A DNA stretch of 64,000 nucleotides from Oasisia sp. SBJ-2009 (lineage: Eukaryota; Annelida; Polychaeta; Sabellida; Siboglinidae), in contig OZ024865.1 of NCBI GenBank assembly GCA_964017155.1, positions 11,288,509 through 11,352,508 of the forward strand. Reading direction: 5' to 3'. The position numbers and the translations under genes are program-made. This document shows, piece after piece, positions 44,962 to 57,251 of the stretch. The notes beneath the pieces are model-generated. The model was not told the origin of the DNA, made no database searches, and saw only the letters and a program-made list of their open reading frames with translations. Each line of letters begins with the position of its first letter. Position 1 is the first letter of the stretch.

Positions 44962-45344
44962 TGTCAAGGACGGACGCGGAGCGCTGGATCGTCATTTCAC
45001 AATTCTCTTTATTTACATCACACACGATAACACCCTGCCCACAGCCAGATGTCAGGTATCAAGTGTATAAGCTGTTCGTAGCTGCAGTAGCACTGGTTGT
45101 GAATTTAAACGAACCTCGTGGTAGTTTTATAACTTCAGAAATTAACGTCTCTCTTCTTCAAGAATCAAATCATAGTCCCCAGAGCATTTCCCGCGCCAAC
45201 CAAATCCCGCTCTCACGCAGGTAATTAACTCACAGCACCCTCTACCCTCGATCACCACCAATTTAACCAACATGTGGTGCCACCACTATTTAAACACCAT
45301 AAATAAGTCACAATATATAAACAACGTCATGGCTGTCCATGACA
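44962..45344 (-). repeat. 5' LTR (383 bp)
   Basis: Same ends as the 3' LTR and followed on the minus strand by the primer-binding site. TTTATTTACATC and CACTATTTAAACACC are shared AT-rich phrases that could hold promoter elements. Confidence 0.88.
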
Positions 45345-45388
45345 TATATATACATATAGGAATATACTGCATTATCTTCATCTGATCT

Positions 45389-45772
45389 AGACTTGGGCAA
45401 GGATTGTTCACTGAAATTAACCACATTTCAGCTTGATCTACACATAATACTATTTTATTTCTATGGAATAAAATTTATATATTTGAAAGCGTCATTATGG
45501 TATCCCTTCATACACCAAATTTCGATGCCATTAGTCCACGATTACGAATTCAGTAGCATTTCAAAAATATCTACCAATCTACGAAAAAACTGGCTGCTGC
45601 AACATGCTGCCAATGCTAAACGAATGCATCCTTGCGCGCATTAGATCCAAAAATTAAGCGTAAAATAGGCTTAATTCAAAAAATTCGCGCGGTGTGAATT
45701 TTTGATCAATTCAATCAGAATAAAGTTTATTTTTAAGATAAAGATTTGTTCTACGTATTGGTGATACACATG
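45389..45772. repeat. Repeat A, diverged copy 3 (left part only)
   Basis: Starts GACTTGGGCAAGGATTGTTC and follows copy 1 with many substitutions as far as TATTGGTGATACACA. Much older than copies 1 and 2. Confidence 0.75.
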
Positions 45773-46254
45773 TCAGTAAAGGCTGTCCAGAGAATAACAA
45801 GAACATATTTGGCATGAACTCAGAACAGATTTAATATGATCAACATTGTAACAGATCAAACCTTTTGGTATGTTAAACATTTTTAATGACATTCTTTGCT
45901 ATATATGTAGTTGCACGTCTTTAATATGCAGTGACTATATTTTGGGTTTTTTGAAATAGGGCAACCTATTTTCATTGTTTTCTCAGAATGCCGTTTTTAT
46001 TGCGAGAACATAAAGTTGCCACACTCTTGTGAAATAAATATTGGGCATAACTGCACCATATTTTGCAACTCAGTATGCAATAGGCATATCCAATGCATGA
46101 GTAAAATATATATATATAGAAGAAGAATTTGTTTTTATTTGACCATTTTGTCAACACAATACATACATACACGTTATCCATGTCATACATATATAATCTG
46201 AATAATACAAACATGAAAATTCTAGCAAACATGGTAATAATGCGTATAAATAAT
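45773..46254. other. No gene recognised
   Basis: AT-rich. Short ORFs on both strands overlap each other and look random. Confidence 0.5.
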
Positions 46255-49200
46255 AATAAAAGTAGGGTCAGGAGACTCCTCTAAGACCTGGCTGGTCGCT
46301 ATCGAGGAGCCACCTTTCAGAAAATTTAACTTACAGAATAATTTCTTCATTTAGAACAAATTCTTCAGAAACAGACCAAGATAAAAAGAAAAATCAAGAA
46401 AAGAGAAAAATCACCAAACACGCATAATATGAAGATGCTTTTGCGCAGCTGACAAGATTTTTGTATCTCAAGTAAAAGGCTCTGTTTTTAAGTTTTAATA
46501 CTGAATGAAGTGTTTTAGGTGGTTTCAGATACTTAATTATGCATACATACATAGCAGTTTTGTCTAGTGCATATTACTTCATAACTTTGTAAAAAATACA
46601 GTTTAACATAATTTACAAATCCCTGTGTACTATGTGACATAAGTTTTTCTTTCACTATTTCAGGAAGGTTATTTAATAACAGTGGCAAATTATGTCTGAG
46701 ACATTTCTTTGCAAATTCATGTTTAATTTTATAAGTGTATATTTTATTTTTGTATCTTGTGTCATGACCATGTACCTCACATTTAAACACAAACCTCCAA
46801 TTTTGTAAATAGCGAGGTAGGTCATTGTGTAGATATTTATAGTAGAATTTTAATTGTTGTAATTTAAGAATGTCATCTACTTTTAATAAGCTAAGTTGTT
46901 TGTACAGTGGTTCAGTGTGGGAAATGTAGTTACTCAAAGTAATAATTCTCAGGGCTTTTTTTTGTAATTTTATTATTCTATTTGATTCAAAGCCCCATGC
47001 CATGATGCAGTAATTAATGTGTGGCACTATTAATGAATTATATAATATTTTTTTAATATCTAGAGGTAAGATATGTTTCAGTTTGTTTAAGATTCCAATT
47101 TTCTTAGAACATGCATTTGATATTTTTTCAGCGTGCTTTTTCCAGTTTAAATTTGTATCTATAATTAAACCCAAGAAATTAAATTCCTTAACTTGATCAA
47201 TGTTTACATTGTCTATCTTCAGGTTTAATATCTGTATATTTTTCTTTTTCTTTTGAAATATCATAAATTTTGATTTTACTACATTTAGTGATAATTTATT
47301 GATTTTGAGCCAATCATTTATCTTAAACAAGTTCTTCGTTTATTAAAGATTCAAAATTTTGGTCATGTGTTTTATCACTGAACACATTTAGTGTACTTGA
47401 CAAAGTTGTGTCGTCTGCATAAATGAGAAAGTTAAACATTTTACTTGCTTGTGCAAAATCATTTATGTATATGATGAATAATAGTGGTCCTAAAATTGAA
47501 CCTTGAGGTACACCTGTTGTTATTTGTAACATATTTGATTTGATATTGTCAATTTCCGTGTATTTTTTACGATTTTCTAGGTAGCTGCTGAATAAGTTGA
47601 GATTAGTTCCATGTACACCGTAATATTTTAATTTATCAATTAATATTATATGATCAATGGTATCAAAAGCCTTGGAGAGATCTAAATATATATTAATTGG
47701 TATTTCATCTTTATCCAGTTGTGTTATTATTCTATCTATTAATTCTAATGCCGCATATTCTGTTGAATGTTTCGGTCTGAAACCGTATTGATGATCAAAC
47801 AAAAGCCTAGAGTCTCTTAAATAAGATGATAATTGTTCAAATATATTTTTTTCAAGTATTTTTGAAATAGCTGGTAGAAGTGATATAGGCCTATAATTAC
47901 TGAAAACTGTTTTTTCACCTTTTTTATAAACAGGAATTACCTTTGCAATTTTTAGTTTATCGGGGAATATTCCTGTTGTTAATACTTGATTTATTAATAA
48001 TGTTAAAGATTTGGTTAGTGCTGGTTCAAGAATTTTTAGTAATTTAGTGGAGAGACCATCATATCCACAGCTACTTTTGTTAGGTAAATTTATTATTGTC
48101 CGCTTTATAATATCTTCTTCAACGTAGCTAAATGTAAAGTTTCTGTCTACTATTTTATTTAAATAATATGTATGTTCACGAGTGCCTTTATATTTTATAT
48201 TACTTGCCAGATTACTACCAATATTAGTGAAAAAATCATTAAATTTGTTTACAATTTCTGATTTATCTCTCACAATAGAATCAGAGTCTTTAAAATATTT
48301 GGGAAAGGATTTGTTAGTTTTATTTTTAGAAATGATTTCATTTATAGTTTTCCATGTGTTTTTTATATCAAATTTAAAATTATTAAAACATTTATCATAG
48401 TAGAGTTGTTTTGCTTTACGAAAACTTGTTTTTAAAATGCTATTGTACGTTTTTAAATTGACCAATAATATGGCATATTTGGAAGATTCAGGATTAGTGA
48501 GTTTTATTTGTTTGTAAAGTTTATCTCTGTATCTTATTGAGGTTAGCAGTCCTTGAGTTATCCACGTAGACTTCTTATGCTTGTATTTGTTAAATTTAAC
48601 TAATTTGCTAGTCATATATTTATCTTTAGCTTGGTTTATTTCATCTATGATAATATTATAATTATAGTTTGGATCAGTATTTGGGTTGGTGTCTAATTTT
48701 GTGTATATATCAGAGGAGTGAAGTTCATTTTTTACCTTTAACATAGCCTCTTTATTTTGTACATTAACTTGTATAAATTTTGTAGTATGATCCTCTTTAA
48801 GAGTGGTATTCACAAACATAAAGTATGGCTGATGATCAGAAAATTTCTTAATTAGTATTCCTGCTGTACTTTGTAAAATACGTTTTGTTAAATTACAGAA
48901 GAAGTTGTCAATAAGAGTACCAGCCCTTGTTGTGAACCTTGTAGGAAGTGTAATTTGGGGGAAGAGACTAAATGAAGTCAACATATCAAAGAAAGTGCTA
49001 CAGTGTTCTTGCTCATTTATTTGTAACATATTTATGTTGTAATCCCCTGCAAGGATAACACTGTTGTTTTGGTGACATCGCAAAGTTGATAAGACAGTTG
49101 AAAATTCATTTATGAATTTGTTATAATTTTCCGTTGAGGGCCTTGGAGGACGGTAAATGTTTCCTATAATGACTGGTTGCGATAATCCTCCTCCAGTTAT

Positions 49201-49636
49201 TTGTATTATTTGACCCTCCCAATGCTCATACGTATTCAAATTCATCTTAACTTCATAATCAAAACGTTTATCTATATATATTAACAATCCACCTTTACTA
49301 CTGCAGCTTTTCCCTTGTGAAATGCAGTCATATCCAGTTAACTGGATTAATGACAAGTCATCATTTTCAGATAACCAACTCTCCTGGAGGCATATTATGC
49401 TGAATTTAAAGTTTGACGAGGATACGTCATTTACATATGCCTCAAGTTCACTAAACTTTGCATTTATGGACTGTATATTTGAACTTAAAATACTTAATTG
49501 TTTTCCTTGTTTTTTGGCTAATGAACTAAATGTATCAAAGTCATAATATGATGATCGGCGTATTATTGGCAATTCGTTATTTTCGTCAATAGCATTGCCA
49601 ATGCTTAAAATATTATTCAGACAATTATTCGAAATA

Positions 49637-49640
<4 letters not shown>
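46255..49640 (-). mobile_element. CR1/Jockey-group LINE, nearly full-length ORF2, 5' end in a TA tract
   Basis: On the minus strand it starts right after (AT)n at 49639-49671 and runs through endonuclease and RT. The 3' UTR holds GGTGGCTCCTCGATAGCGAC (about 46293-46312) and ends with TTTTATTATTATTTA near 46250. Confidence 0.8.
46533..49640 (-). pseudogene. LINE endonuclease-RT protein broken by one frameshift
   Basis: The first ORF (stop at 47323) has an endonuclease domain (ICLQESWLSEN, LAGDYNINML, KFSDHQPYF) and RT motifs (NYRPISLLPAISKILEK, LDLSKAFDTIDH, TTGVPQGSILGPLLF). YADD is at residues 761-764. It ends INEELV. The second ORF (47330-46533) continues at once with FKINDWLKINKLSLN through the thumb and C-terminal region. 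Removing one C at about 47330 would join NEE-L-FKIND, so a single-base insertion split it. The start as read includes Tyr-Ile repeats from the microsatellite and is not real. Otherwise it is well preserved, so the insertion is young. Confidence 0.88.

Positions 49641-49671
<31 letters not shown>
49639..49671. repeat. (AT)n microsatellite
   Basis: About 16 AT units at the 5' edge of the LINE. Confidence 0.95.
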
Positions 49672-49674
<3 letters not shown>

Positions 49675-51546
49675 CGTAATTCTCACTGTCATGGCGGCCA
49701 TATTGGATACCTAATTTGCATAATTTCTGCAAAAAAATGAAAAATAGCTCAATTCTATTGAAAACTAGTTACATGCCAAATTTGGTTGATCTGTGTTGAA
49801 AAGTAAAGATTTTTGGTTGAATCTATACTACCTACCGTGAAGTTTTGACATTTTCCCCCGAGGTAATCGGGGAAAAAAGTAAAACGTCATATAAAACCCA
49901 AACGACATGACATGGCTGAATGAAACTTGTTTTACTATCCAAATATAATATGTATCTTTCACAAATTCATATTTTTATCGCTTTTAGGTACTTTTTTCTA
50001 TTTTGTGCTTGTGTCTTGCCAAGTGTCAATTTGCTAAAATAACATATTTCCACATTTTCAATATGGCATATCTCTGGAAATATTAGTCATACCACTCTAA
50101 TAATGTATGTACATGTTGACCATGTTGTTGTCCTTGGATGCATGTAATATTGAGTTATTCTAGTAATAAGTTAAAAGGTTGTGTTAAGTCAAAAATTGCA
50201 TTTTATAATAAATTCCTTGCCCAGGCCTATTTTGTACCTGAACATGTGTGTGTGTTTTTGTTGATGTATATCCTTTCAATCAATATTAGGACCAATGTTC
50301 ACCTGCCAATAGTTTGAGGAGAAATTTGAAATAAAGTTGACTGAATTTGTGCTATGTCCTTTTTTCGTAACATCAGTCACGCACTTAACTTCTGCTCCCA
50401 TATTGAGCACAGCAGACCTAAGGATATATTGTCAATGCCCTTAGAATATATAAGGGCCTAGGGTCTCAGACAGAAAAACACAAGGATCAGTGTTGATTAA
50501 CTTGTCTGCAGCAGGCCTAAATGTCTCTGAAATCATAACGTCAGTCACGATGGAATTACCCTTCAGTGAAATATGTGTTACTTTTGTTATGACAGTCACT
50601 CGAAGTCACACGTGATTTTCATCGCATATCCAGCATCATTAACGACAAATTACAACAGTACGAACAATTTGAGTAATTAGTTAAATATAAACTGAATATC
50701 AAGAGTTATACGATTCAATTTGACTTGGAAACATTGTGTATCGTTGTTGTTACAATAATGGTGATAGTTTTTGCACACCGTTGTTTCTTGGAACAGCCTT
50801 TTTCAATTAGTGCAGTTATCTCAGAAAAGCATGTGGAATGATTGTATGTGCATAACCAGTAACCACGACCATTTATCTTTATTCATGCTAACTGTCACAG
50901 GCGTCTGGCAATCGACAGTAGGTAAACTGTTACCTACAAAATTGGTATGCATATGTTTATGACGCTGGACACGCAGTGTACATAGCTTTAATTGAACACA
51001 ATTGTTATCCTTCGTCAGAAATTACAAAACAAGTACTCATACGATTTTAAACATGCACCTACATGGACAATAATGATTATATTGATTTTTTATAGTTAGT
51101 AATGACACTTAATACGAACATATAACTTATCAACAAACATGCCACATGTCTGTATCAAATTTATCTGGGAGTGTTCTCCTGCATTAAATTATTTAAGTAT
51201 CAGGATGACATTGCTGTACAAAGCAGTGTCACTCGTAAGTCAGTGTAGAAACTTGTATTATTTAGTATTTTAAAGACTCAAGGTAGATACTTGGAATGTA
51301 CTTTACAGTTTCACCAGCACAACTGACTAAGTACAAGTACAAAAACCTAAGTACAAATTCAAGTTCAAGTAATGAAAAATGCTATTAAATGAAAGTACAA
51401 TAATTAGATCCGCCATTCTGATCATGTGCAAGCACCTAAAAGTAAAATGGTATTAAACTACAAATACTATTCCAAGTTTCCAACGTGGTACGTACAAGAA
51501 GAAAATTAGAAAGAAGGCTTCCCTACCTGTTGTATTCCATCGCACC
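49672..51546. other. Gene-free stretch with CAGTCAC motifs
   Basis: GTAACATCAGTCACG (about 50370), ATAACGTCAGTCACG (about 50539) and GACAGTCACTCG lie here. TAGTTTGAGGAGAAATTTG at about 50312 resembles 21338, so this may be an eroded non-coding part of the same transposon family as at 20-26 kb. No ORF. Confidence 0.45.
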
Positions 51547-52140
51547 AGCCTGGTACCATCCATATGTCCACTTTGAAGTAATCAGCCTGGTACTATCCAT
51601 ATGTCCACTTTGAAGTAATCAGCTTGGTACCATCCATATGTCCACTTTGAAGTAATCAGCCTGGTACTATCCATATGTCCACTTTGAAGTAATCAGCTTG
51701 GTACCATCCATATGTCCACTTTGAAGTAATCAACCTGGTATCATCCATATGTCCACTTTGAAGTAATCAGCTTGGTACCATCCATATGTCCACTTTGAAG
51801 TAATCAACCTGGTATCATCCATATGTCCACTTTGAAGTAATCAGCTTGGTACCATCCATATGTCCAATTTGAAGTAATCAGCCTGGTACCATCCATATGT
51901 CCACTTTGAAGTAATCAGCCTGTTACCATCCAAATGTCCACTTTGAAGTAATAAGCCTGGTACCATCCATATGCCCACTTTGAAGTAACCAGCCTGGTAC
52001 CGTCCATATGTCCACTTTGAAGTAATCAGCCTGGTACCATCCATATGTCCACTTTGAAGTAACCAGCCTGGTACCATCCATATGTCCACTTTGAAGTAAT
52101 CAGCCTGGTACCATCCATATGCCCACTTGGAAGTAACTCT
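51547..52140. repeat. 37-bp satellite, about 16 units
   Basis: Unit AGCCTGGTACCATCCATATG then TCCACTTTGAAGTAATC. The period is exactly 37 bp in the first units checked. AGC(C/T)TGGTACCATCC and ACCTGGTATCATCC variants alternate in the middle, suggesting a 74-bp higher-order unit. The minus ORF across it is a by-product of 37 x 3 = 111. Confidence 0.95.
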
Positions 52141-52327
52141 CAATACACACTACAGTCGGACTGTCACCTTGTTCTGTCGGCTTGCTGCTCAGGAATTCTG
52201 GGAAAGGTGGCACTGCAGCTGCGGGCAAAATACCTCAGTGGCCACCACTGTGTTGATAGAAAGCCTCTTGTTTCAGCGACTGCCGTAAGGGGTCAAATGT
52301 CCGTCGTTCATGTTATCCAACAAATTG

Positions 52328-52888
52328 TCACGAGGACTGATGAATATTGCATGGATATTTCCAAGGACCAAGAAAACAAATCATATTAAAGGTCACAAAC
52401 TGTGGATCTGCCATGCCACCTGGTGACTGTATTGTAATCACCAATTGCCAGTACGTTGTCAATTTAGAGTTTTTAAACACAAAGTCCAGAATAGTGATTT
52501 GTGTTTTATCCAATAAGTAACCTGCAAGATCGAACTGTAGTAAAATATCTTGGAATCAAGCGACGTTGCGCGTCTGCTACTGTATTGAGTTGGCTCATTA
52601 TTGTATCCGCAAGTTGACAATAGAGGTTTCTAAAGTCTTGATTTGGTTTCCTATATATTCCAGCAAGTCCACAGACAGTGGATAACAATTTGAGCCTTTT
52701 CTGCATCGCACATCTAATTGCACTACAACTATGGTATGATCTATACACACAACAGTGCACACAAAGGTAAAACTGAGGTCACCATTAAAACCAGATGTTG
52801 ACAATTTCGCTGTCTTGTGCCGTCGTAAGGATTTATCCAACCACCAGTCCATATTTATCTTGGCTGCTTGGAAAGAATGACATTGCAT
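52328..52888 (-). pseudogene. Possible decayed LINE endonuclease segment
   Basis: Minus-strand frames read LAGIYRKPNQDFRNLYCQLA and then, after shifts, FDLAGYLLDKTQITILDFVF. These resemble the IYRPPN...F and ILDFV stretches of LINE endonucleases, but no catalytic motif is intact and several frames are needed. Weak call. Confidence 0.25.
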
Positions 52889-53304
52889 GGATGGGTGATT
52901 CTGTGTTCTGTCATGTTGTCTATGTGGCGAAGACCGTTAGAATATCAAAAGTCATCCACAGTCATGTTGTCATAATGTCACCAATGTCACTGGTGACACA
53001 TTGTGCTGAAACAACACAAACATAATATTATTGATCATGCACAAATGTGCTTTTTGACAAATGACCAACCAACTTAGGGTTGATCTCAAAAGCTGGCCTA
53101 TTCCCCAGAAACATCATGGCTTTAGTGTTGGTTTAAATCACCTTCACACTGACAAATATTTCAATATGTTCTGCGACATGTAGTGTTTATGACTCAAAAC
53201 TAATAAATGTCAGTGTCAATTTGCATTAAATCTCTCACAAGATGGCGCCACTGTATAACTGCTTTCCCACTGATATAGTTGTATTCATAATTAAACAAAA
53301 CACA
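52889..53304. other. No gene recognised
   Basis: Short ORF at 52795-53025 (+) without recognisable features. Confidence 0.5.
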
Positions 53305-53829
53305 CCAGGGCCCAGTTTCATAAAGCCGTGTAACTTTACACACAATTACGCGGTCTACTGGTCACAGGTAACAGCGAATAGTCAATGCAGCTTATGGCCG
53401 GTTTCATGCTCCAATTTAGCATTTGCGCCACTAAATCGACTTAGAATTGACCTAGTTAGGTCGGGGTTGGGAATCACTGTATTTGTGTTGTATCTGAACA
53501 ACCTTTTTCTTTCTAGCTGCCACCTTTGTCGGTCGCATAGCTAATGGGAAGCCATGATGAATGTAAAGGATATCCAGTGTAAACATTAAAAATAATTTTG
53601 TTGAGAGTGGGCGTGTCGGGAGCATACCGTGCATATTTCAACTACAGGAGCATACAGTAAATATTTCAACTAGCGTTAAGTAACGCCTACTGAATACATG
53701 GTGCAGCTAAGTGCAACTATGGAGCAGACTCATGAAAAGCAACTAGCGAAACTTTATGACATTTTAGGCTTTCGATGGGTTATCGCCCGGTATGACGTCT
53801 TAAGTATGCTCCATGAAACTAGGCCCAGG
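53305..53829. mobile_element. Small TIR element (about 525 bp)
   Basis: Left CCAGGGCCCAGTTTCATAAA and right CCATGAAACTAGGCCCAGG are imperfect inverted repeats. GGTTTCATGCTCC recurs internally at about 53400. No ORF. Target duplication not resolved. Confidence 0.5.
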
Positions 53830-54708
53830 TTGTAATTTTTGCCAGTCCAAAATGTTGTGGCTGTTGGGTGTGCACATGCCCACGTGAATGTACGCATGCA
53901 TGCAAACGTTGGCTTGGGCAAAATTTCCATGCCTATTTTATGGCTAGGTAATTTTAGTTTATTATGTAGACACATGTATGTATTTTTATTATTTATTATA
54001 AATATTACCTGTGGGTACCATTCTTCTTATTGCACAGTTTTTCAATGCACAGTATGATGTGAAGTACCACAAATAATTATGGATTTGGCGCTATTTGAAA
54101 TAAAATATTTTAATCAACTTTATTAGGCCCGTATCACCAGTGTTGACTTTTGTTTCCCTTTACATCCCGGTTGCCCTGTTGTTTTATGATGACCACGTCA
54201 GAAGGATGGGGCGGCCTCTGTCAGCTCACATTCCTGCCTGCCCAAACTGATGTCACCCTGTCTAAATGACAGGTGGACAGGTATCTAGATGGGCTTATGT
54301 GTTGCCTACAATGTCATGACTGGTGTTTCTTGTAATTGGAATATCGAACAATAATTCACTTTGATGTTCATTTCGCCCCAAAACTTATCCTTGTAAATAT
54401 GCTTTGAATGCAACAAAAGGGCCAGTCTAAATAATTAATGCCAATATGTGTTCTCTGACAACTGGGCATCCAGAAAGCACTACAAAAAATATGCATATTC
54501 GAAAAAATCCACTGGCATAGCACAAAATGTAGATTTCAAATTCATTGATTTTTTTATTGTTTATTGTTTTTGTGGGCATGGAGCTATACAACAGCATACA
54601 TGTATTATAATACTTATCCAAGCAATACGTGTTTTTATTTCCTCTAACTGTTCTGATTAAGTTGTTAACTAGTGGTATGTGCTAAATGTGCGTTAGTTAT
54701 AATTTCAG
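53830..54708. other. No gene recognised
   Basis: AT-rich sequence ahead of an exon-like block. Nothing further seen. Confidence 0.5.
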
Positions 54709-54935
54709 ACTGCCGTGGGCAAGTTCTATGCAATGTTCAGAATTCACGAGACGGAGGAAATTTGAGTCAGCTGCATAACCTCATCAACAGGAGAAATGTG
54801 GTGACCAAAGTTGCAAGAGACTACCATGCAGTTTCAGACTTTGTTGATTTGGTAGCTGACTGCCATGTATTTGACACAGCCATGAAACACCTGGGAATGA
54901 TGCCAGTAGACAGCAGACCAAGCTGTTTATCATGA
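54709..54935 (+). CDS. Unrecognised exon-like ORF
   Basis: It follows a good acceptor (TTATAATTTCAG) and reads DCRGQVLCNVQNSRDGGNLS, then LINRRNVVTKVARDYHAVSD and FVDLVADCHVFDTAM, to a TGA at 54933-54935. Composition is protein-like and not repetitive. Similar Arg-Arg-Asn-Val...Asp-Phe-Val...His patterns occur in uncharacterised invertebrate proteins, possibly of transposon origin, but I cannot name the family. A further frame near 55260-55400 (YQLLTNLFTETPISIHLQLG) may be related or independent. Confidence 0.3.
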
Positions 54936-55483
54936 CTATATGGCCTTTGGTCTGCCGAGAGAAAAAGAAATACCTTAGACTGCAAACTGTTGTGTTGGAA
55001 CCATCATCAATCTTTTGCAATTATTGTTTATTTTTAAGATTATATAGGATTAGATTCCTGAATACATAGTTCAATTGAGGCATGGTTGTTGTTTTGGAGG
55101 TCTATAGTACTGTGATAAAACAGTTACAAGTGTGTAATACAAGCAAATATTAGTTTGCAATTTTTCTTAAGTAGATATAATCTTATCATTACAGTTTTAG
55201 ATGTGTTCTTACGATTTTTATAGTGCTCACTGTGTTCCCTTGTTAGGAATGCTCAAAACAGTACATATCAGCTCCTCACAAACTTGTTCACTGAAACACC
55301 AATCTCAATTCATCTGCAGCTTGGTGCCTTGGAAGTATTTAGCCATTCCTCAATTAATTCAAACAGCCGACCCACCACTATTTACAACCTGGTACTGGTT
55401 GAACGAAGCCACTGACATTGTGAAGTACAAAAATGACAATTAAAAACCAGATGTGCTTGACTGTCTTAGCCTAGGTTTAGCCT
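54936..55483. other. No firm gene
   Basis: Contains the short frame noted with the 54709 exon. Otherwise AT-rich. Confidence 0.4.
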
Positions 55484-55710
55484 AGTTTTAACCATGGACA
55501 CGGTCCACGGGAGTAGGTGTGCCGGGCCCAGGGAAGCTGCGAGACGAGAGTCTGACTCTGAGATCTATGACAGCGTCTGCTGGCCTTGCTCTAAACCCTA
55601 GACATAGTCAGACTAGGCTGCTACAGCCAGTGGCTGGGTATCGAGAGAACAGAGTTTACGTTAGAGTTGTGTTTTGATGTATCCAGTACATCGCGGTTTG
55701 TATATAGTCA
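55484..55710. repeat. Mosaic repeat, segments D-E
   Basis: D (ACCATGGACACGGTCCACGG to ATCGAGAGAACAGAG) recurs at 57439-57620. E (AGAGTTGTGTTTTGATGTAT to CGCGGTTTGTATA) recurs at 58963-59008. Confidence 0.9.
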
Positions 55711-56167
55711 ATGACCCACGAGTCGAACACGCTCTCGAGTTGAACACTTAAGCGATATCGCATAAAATTACCGCCAGATGTAACACACAATGCGCAAAAC
55801 ATGTACAATTGAAATCTATACAAACAATCTGATTGACAAAGATGAAAGAGGATGTTTGTGAACGTACATTTTCAAAACAAAACAACTTATATTACACGAA
55901 GTACTCATCGGCCCCCGTTGCGTAATGGTCCCTGTGGGGAGTGTGGCATATTTAAAAACAACATCTACAAATAACTCAAAATGGCGGAATATACATAATA
56001 ATATGAGTTGGATTCTCAATATGCTGAAGGCTTCCTTATTGACTTGCCACCTGGAGTTCAATCTCGGATGCCGAATGTGGTTAAATTTGAGTAAATCTTG
56101 TAATTATTACCACCACCGCGTTACCATTTCAACTCGCGGCACGGAAATTTGTTCGCGCGACTTCGTC

Positions 56168-57162
56168 TAGGCTTGGGCGAGGATTTTTCACTCAAATTAA
56201 CCATATTGCTGCATGACTTACACATAGAAATATTAACCGTTGTGGAATACAATTTATATGCATAAACACGTCATTATGTTATCTTTTGTACAGCAAATTT
56301 CGTTCTTGTTCCTCAAATATAACACGTTCAGTAGCATTTTAAAACGACCCCCTACTCAGCAAAAATCGGCCTGTTGCGACACGCCGCCTGTGCTAAGATG
56401 CTATGTTGTTACGCTAGCGCGAGCGCCTCATCGCGTTTACCATCCGGGTGAAAATTTAAGCATAAAATAGGCTTTCTTCTCAAACGTTGCGCCGGGTCAA
56501 TTTTTGACCAATTCAATCAGGATAAAGCTTATTTTAAAGACAAATTATTGCTCTATCGATTGGTGATACACACTACGCTGAATTAATATGAAATCGTCCG
56601 CTAAAATGCAACTAAACATGACAACTTATGTCATGGTCGTATTTTGTGAGCAACGTCGCCGTTCCGCATCAGATCGCGTAGTGTGTGGTACCATTCGATC
56701 CGGCGTGAAATTTTCTATCCAGTACATATCATTTTATGAATATAACATTTTATTTGTGGGGGCGCATGCCTTTGAAAGCTAGTGGTACTTTTTCCCCGAG
56801 TCGCGACACTTCGATCGAGTCTTCGGCAGATCGCCGCACGCGTTAGTAGTAAGTCGCTAATGTCGTATTCCACGCGTATGTTAGCAATTTCTAAACATCA
56901 CGGCACATAACGACTACCAGTTGTCTCATGATCAACGTACTGCATTTTATTGATAATTTATAGCGAATAATTCGTCTATTTGCCTGTTGCTAAATCTAAG
57001 GGTTTGCCCTTGCAACGAAATAGGCTGACCTAGATATCAACATTACGGTGTGTGCCAGAACTAGTCGATCTTTGTTGTGAGGGGTGTCAAGGAAGCTGTC
57101 GAAGCTCGCCGTTTTCTTTTAGAAACGATCTTTATGAACATATTTTTCACGTTGTGTTGTTT
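56168..57162. repeat. Repeat A, copy 2, uninterrupted
   Basis: About 995 bp, closely matching 26797-27598 joined to 36389-36593. TTTATAGC at 56957-56964 is the pre-insertion target of the hAT element. Short ORFs in it are not shared with the diverged copy 3. Confidence 0.93.
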
Positions 57163-57251
57163 CACTGGTCAACTTTGCAAATATTTATCCAGATATATTG
57201 TAAAAATCTGCATGTTTTGATTAGGGTGTTCGACTCGCTGGCCGGCCAGTA

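Larger units (their letters stand above)
37205..45344 (-). mobile_element. Non-autonomous LTR retrotransposon, 8.1 kb, with nested insertions
   Basis: Two direct LTRs (37205-37572, 368 bp; 44962-45344, 383 bp) start TGTCATGG and end CTTGACA on the minus strand. They differ at about eleven bases plus one 15-bp indel. Inside the 5' LTR, after two bases, lies a tRNA-primer-like site TGGTGTCGGAAGTGGGG (44959-44943). Just before the 3' LTR lies the purine-rich GAAAACTGGGGCGGA (37587-37573). The target duplication is TATA or TATATA but ambiguous in the microsatellite. No integrase, protease or RT of its own is present; the only RT inside belongs to a nested LINE. Confidence 0.85.

Noticed and set aside
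49641..49701. N terminus with Tyr-Ile repeats as the start of the CR1-type LINE protein
   Set aside because: It is the (AT)n tract read through. The element begins inside or after the microsatellite.
51547..52140. CRISPR-like array of 37-bp repeats
   Set aside because: The repeats are directly adjacent with no unique spacers, and all surrounding features are eukaryotic.
51841..52143. 100-codon minus ORF with WYQADYFKVDIWMVP-type repeats
   Set aside because: It is the 37-bp satellite read in rotating frames.
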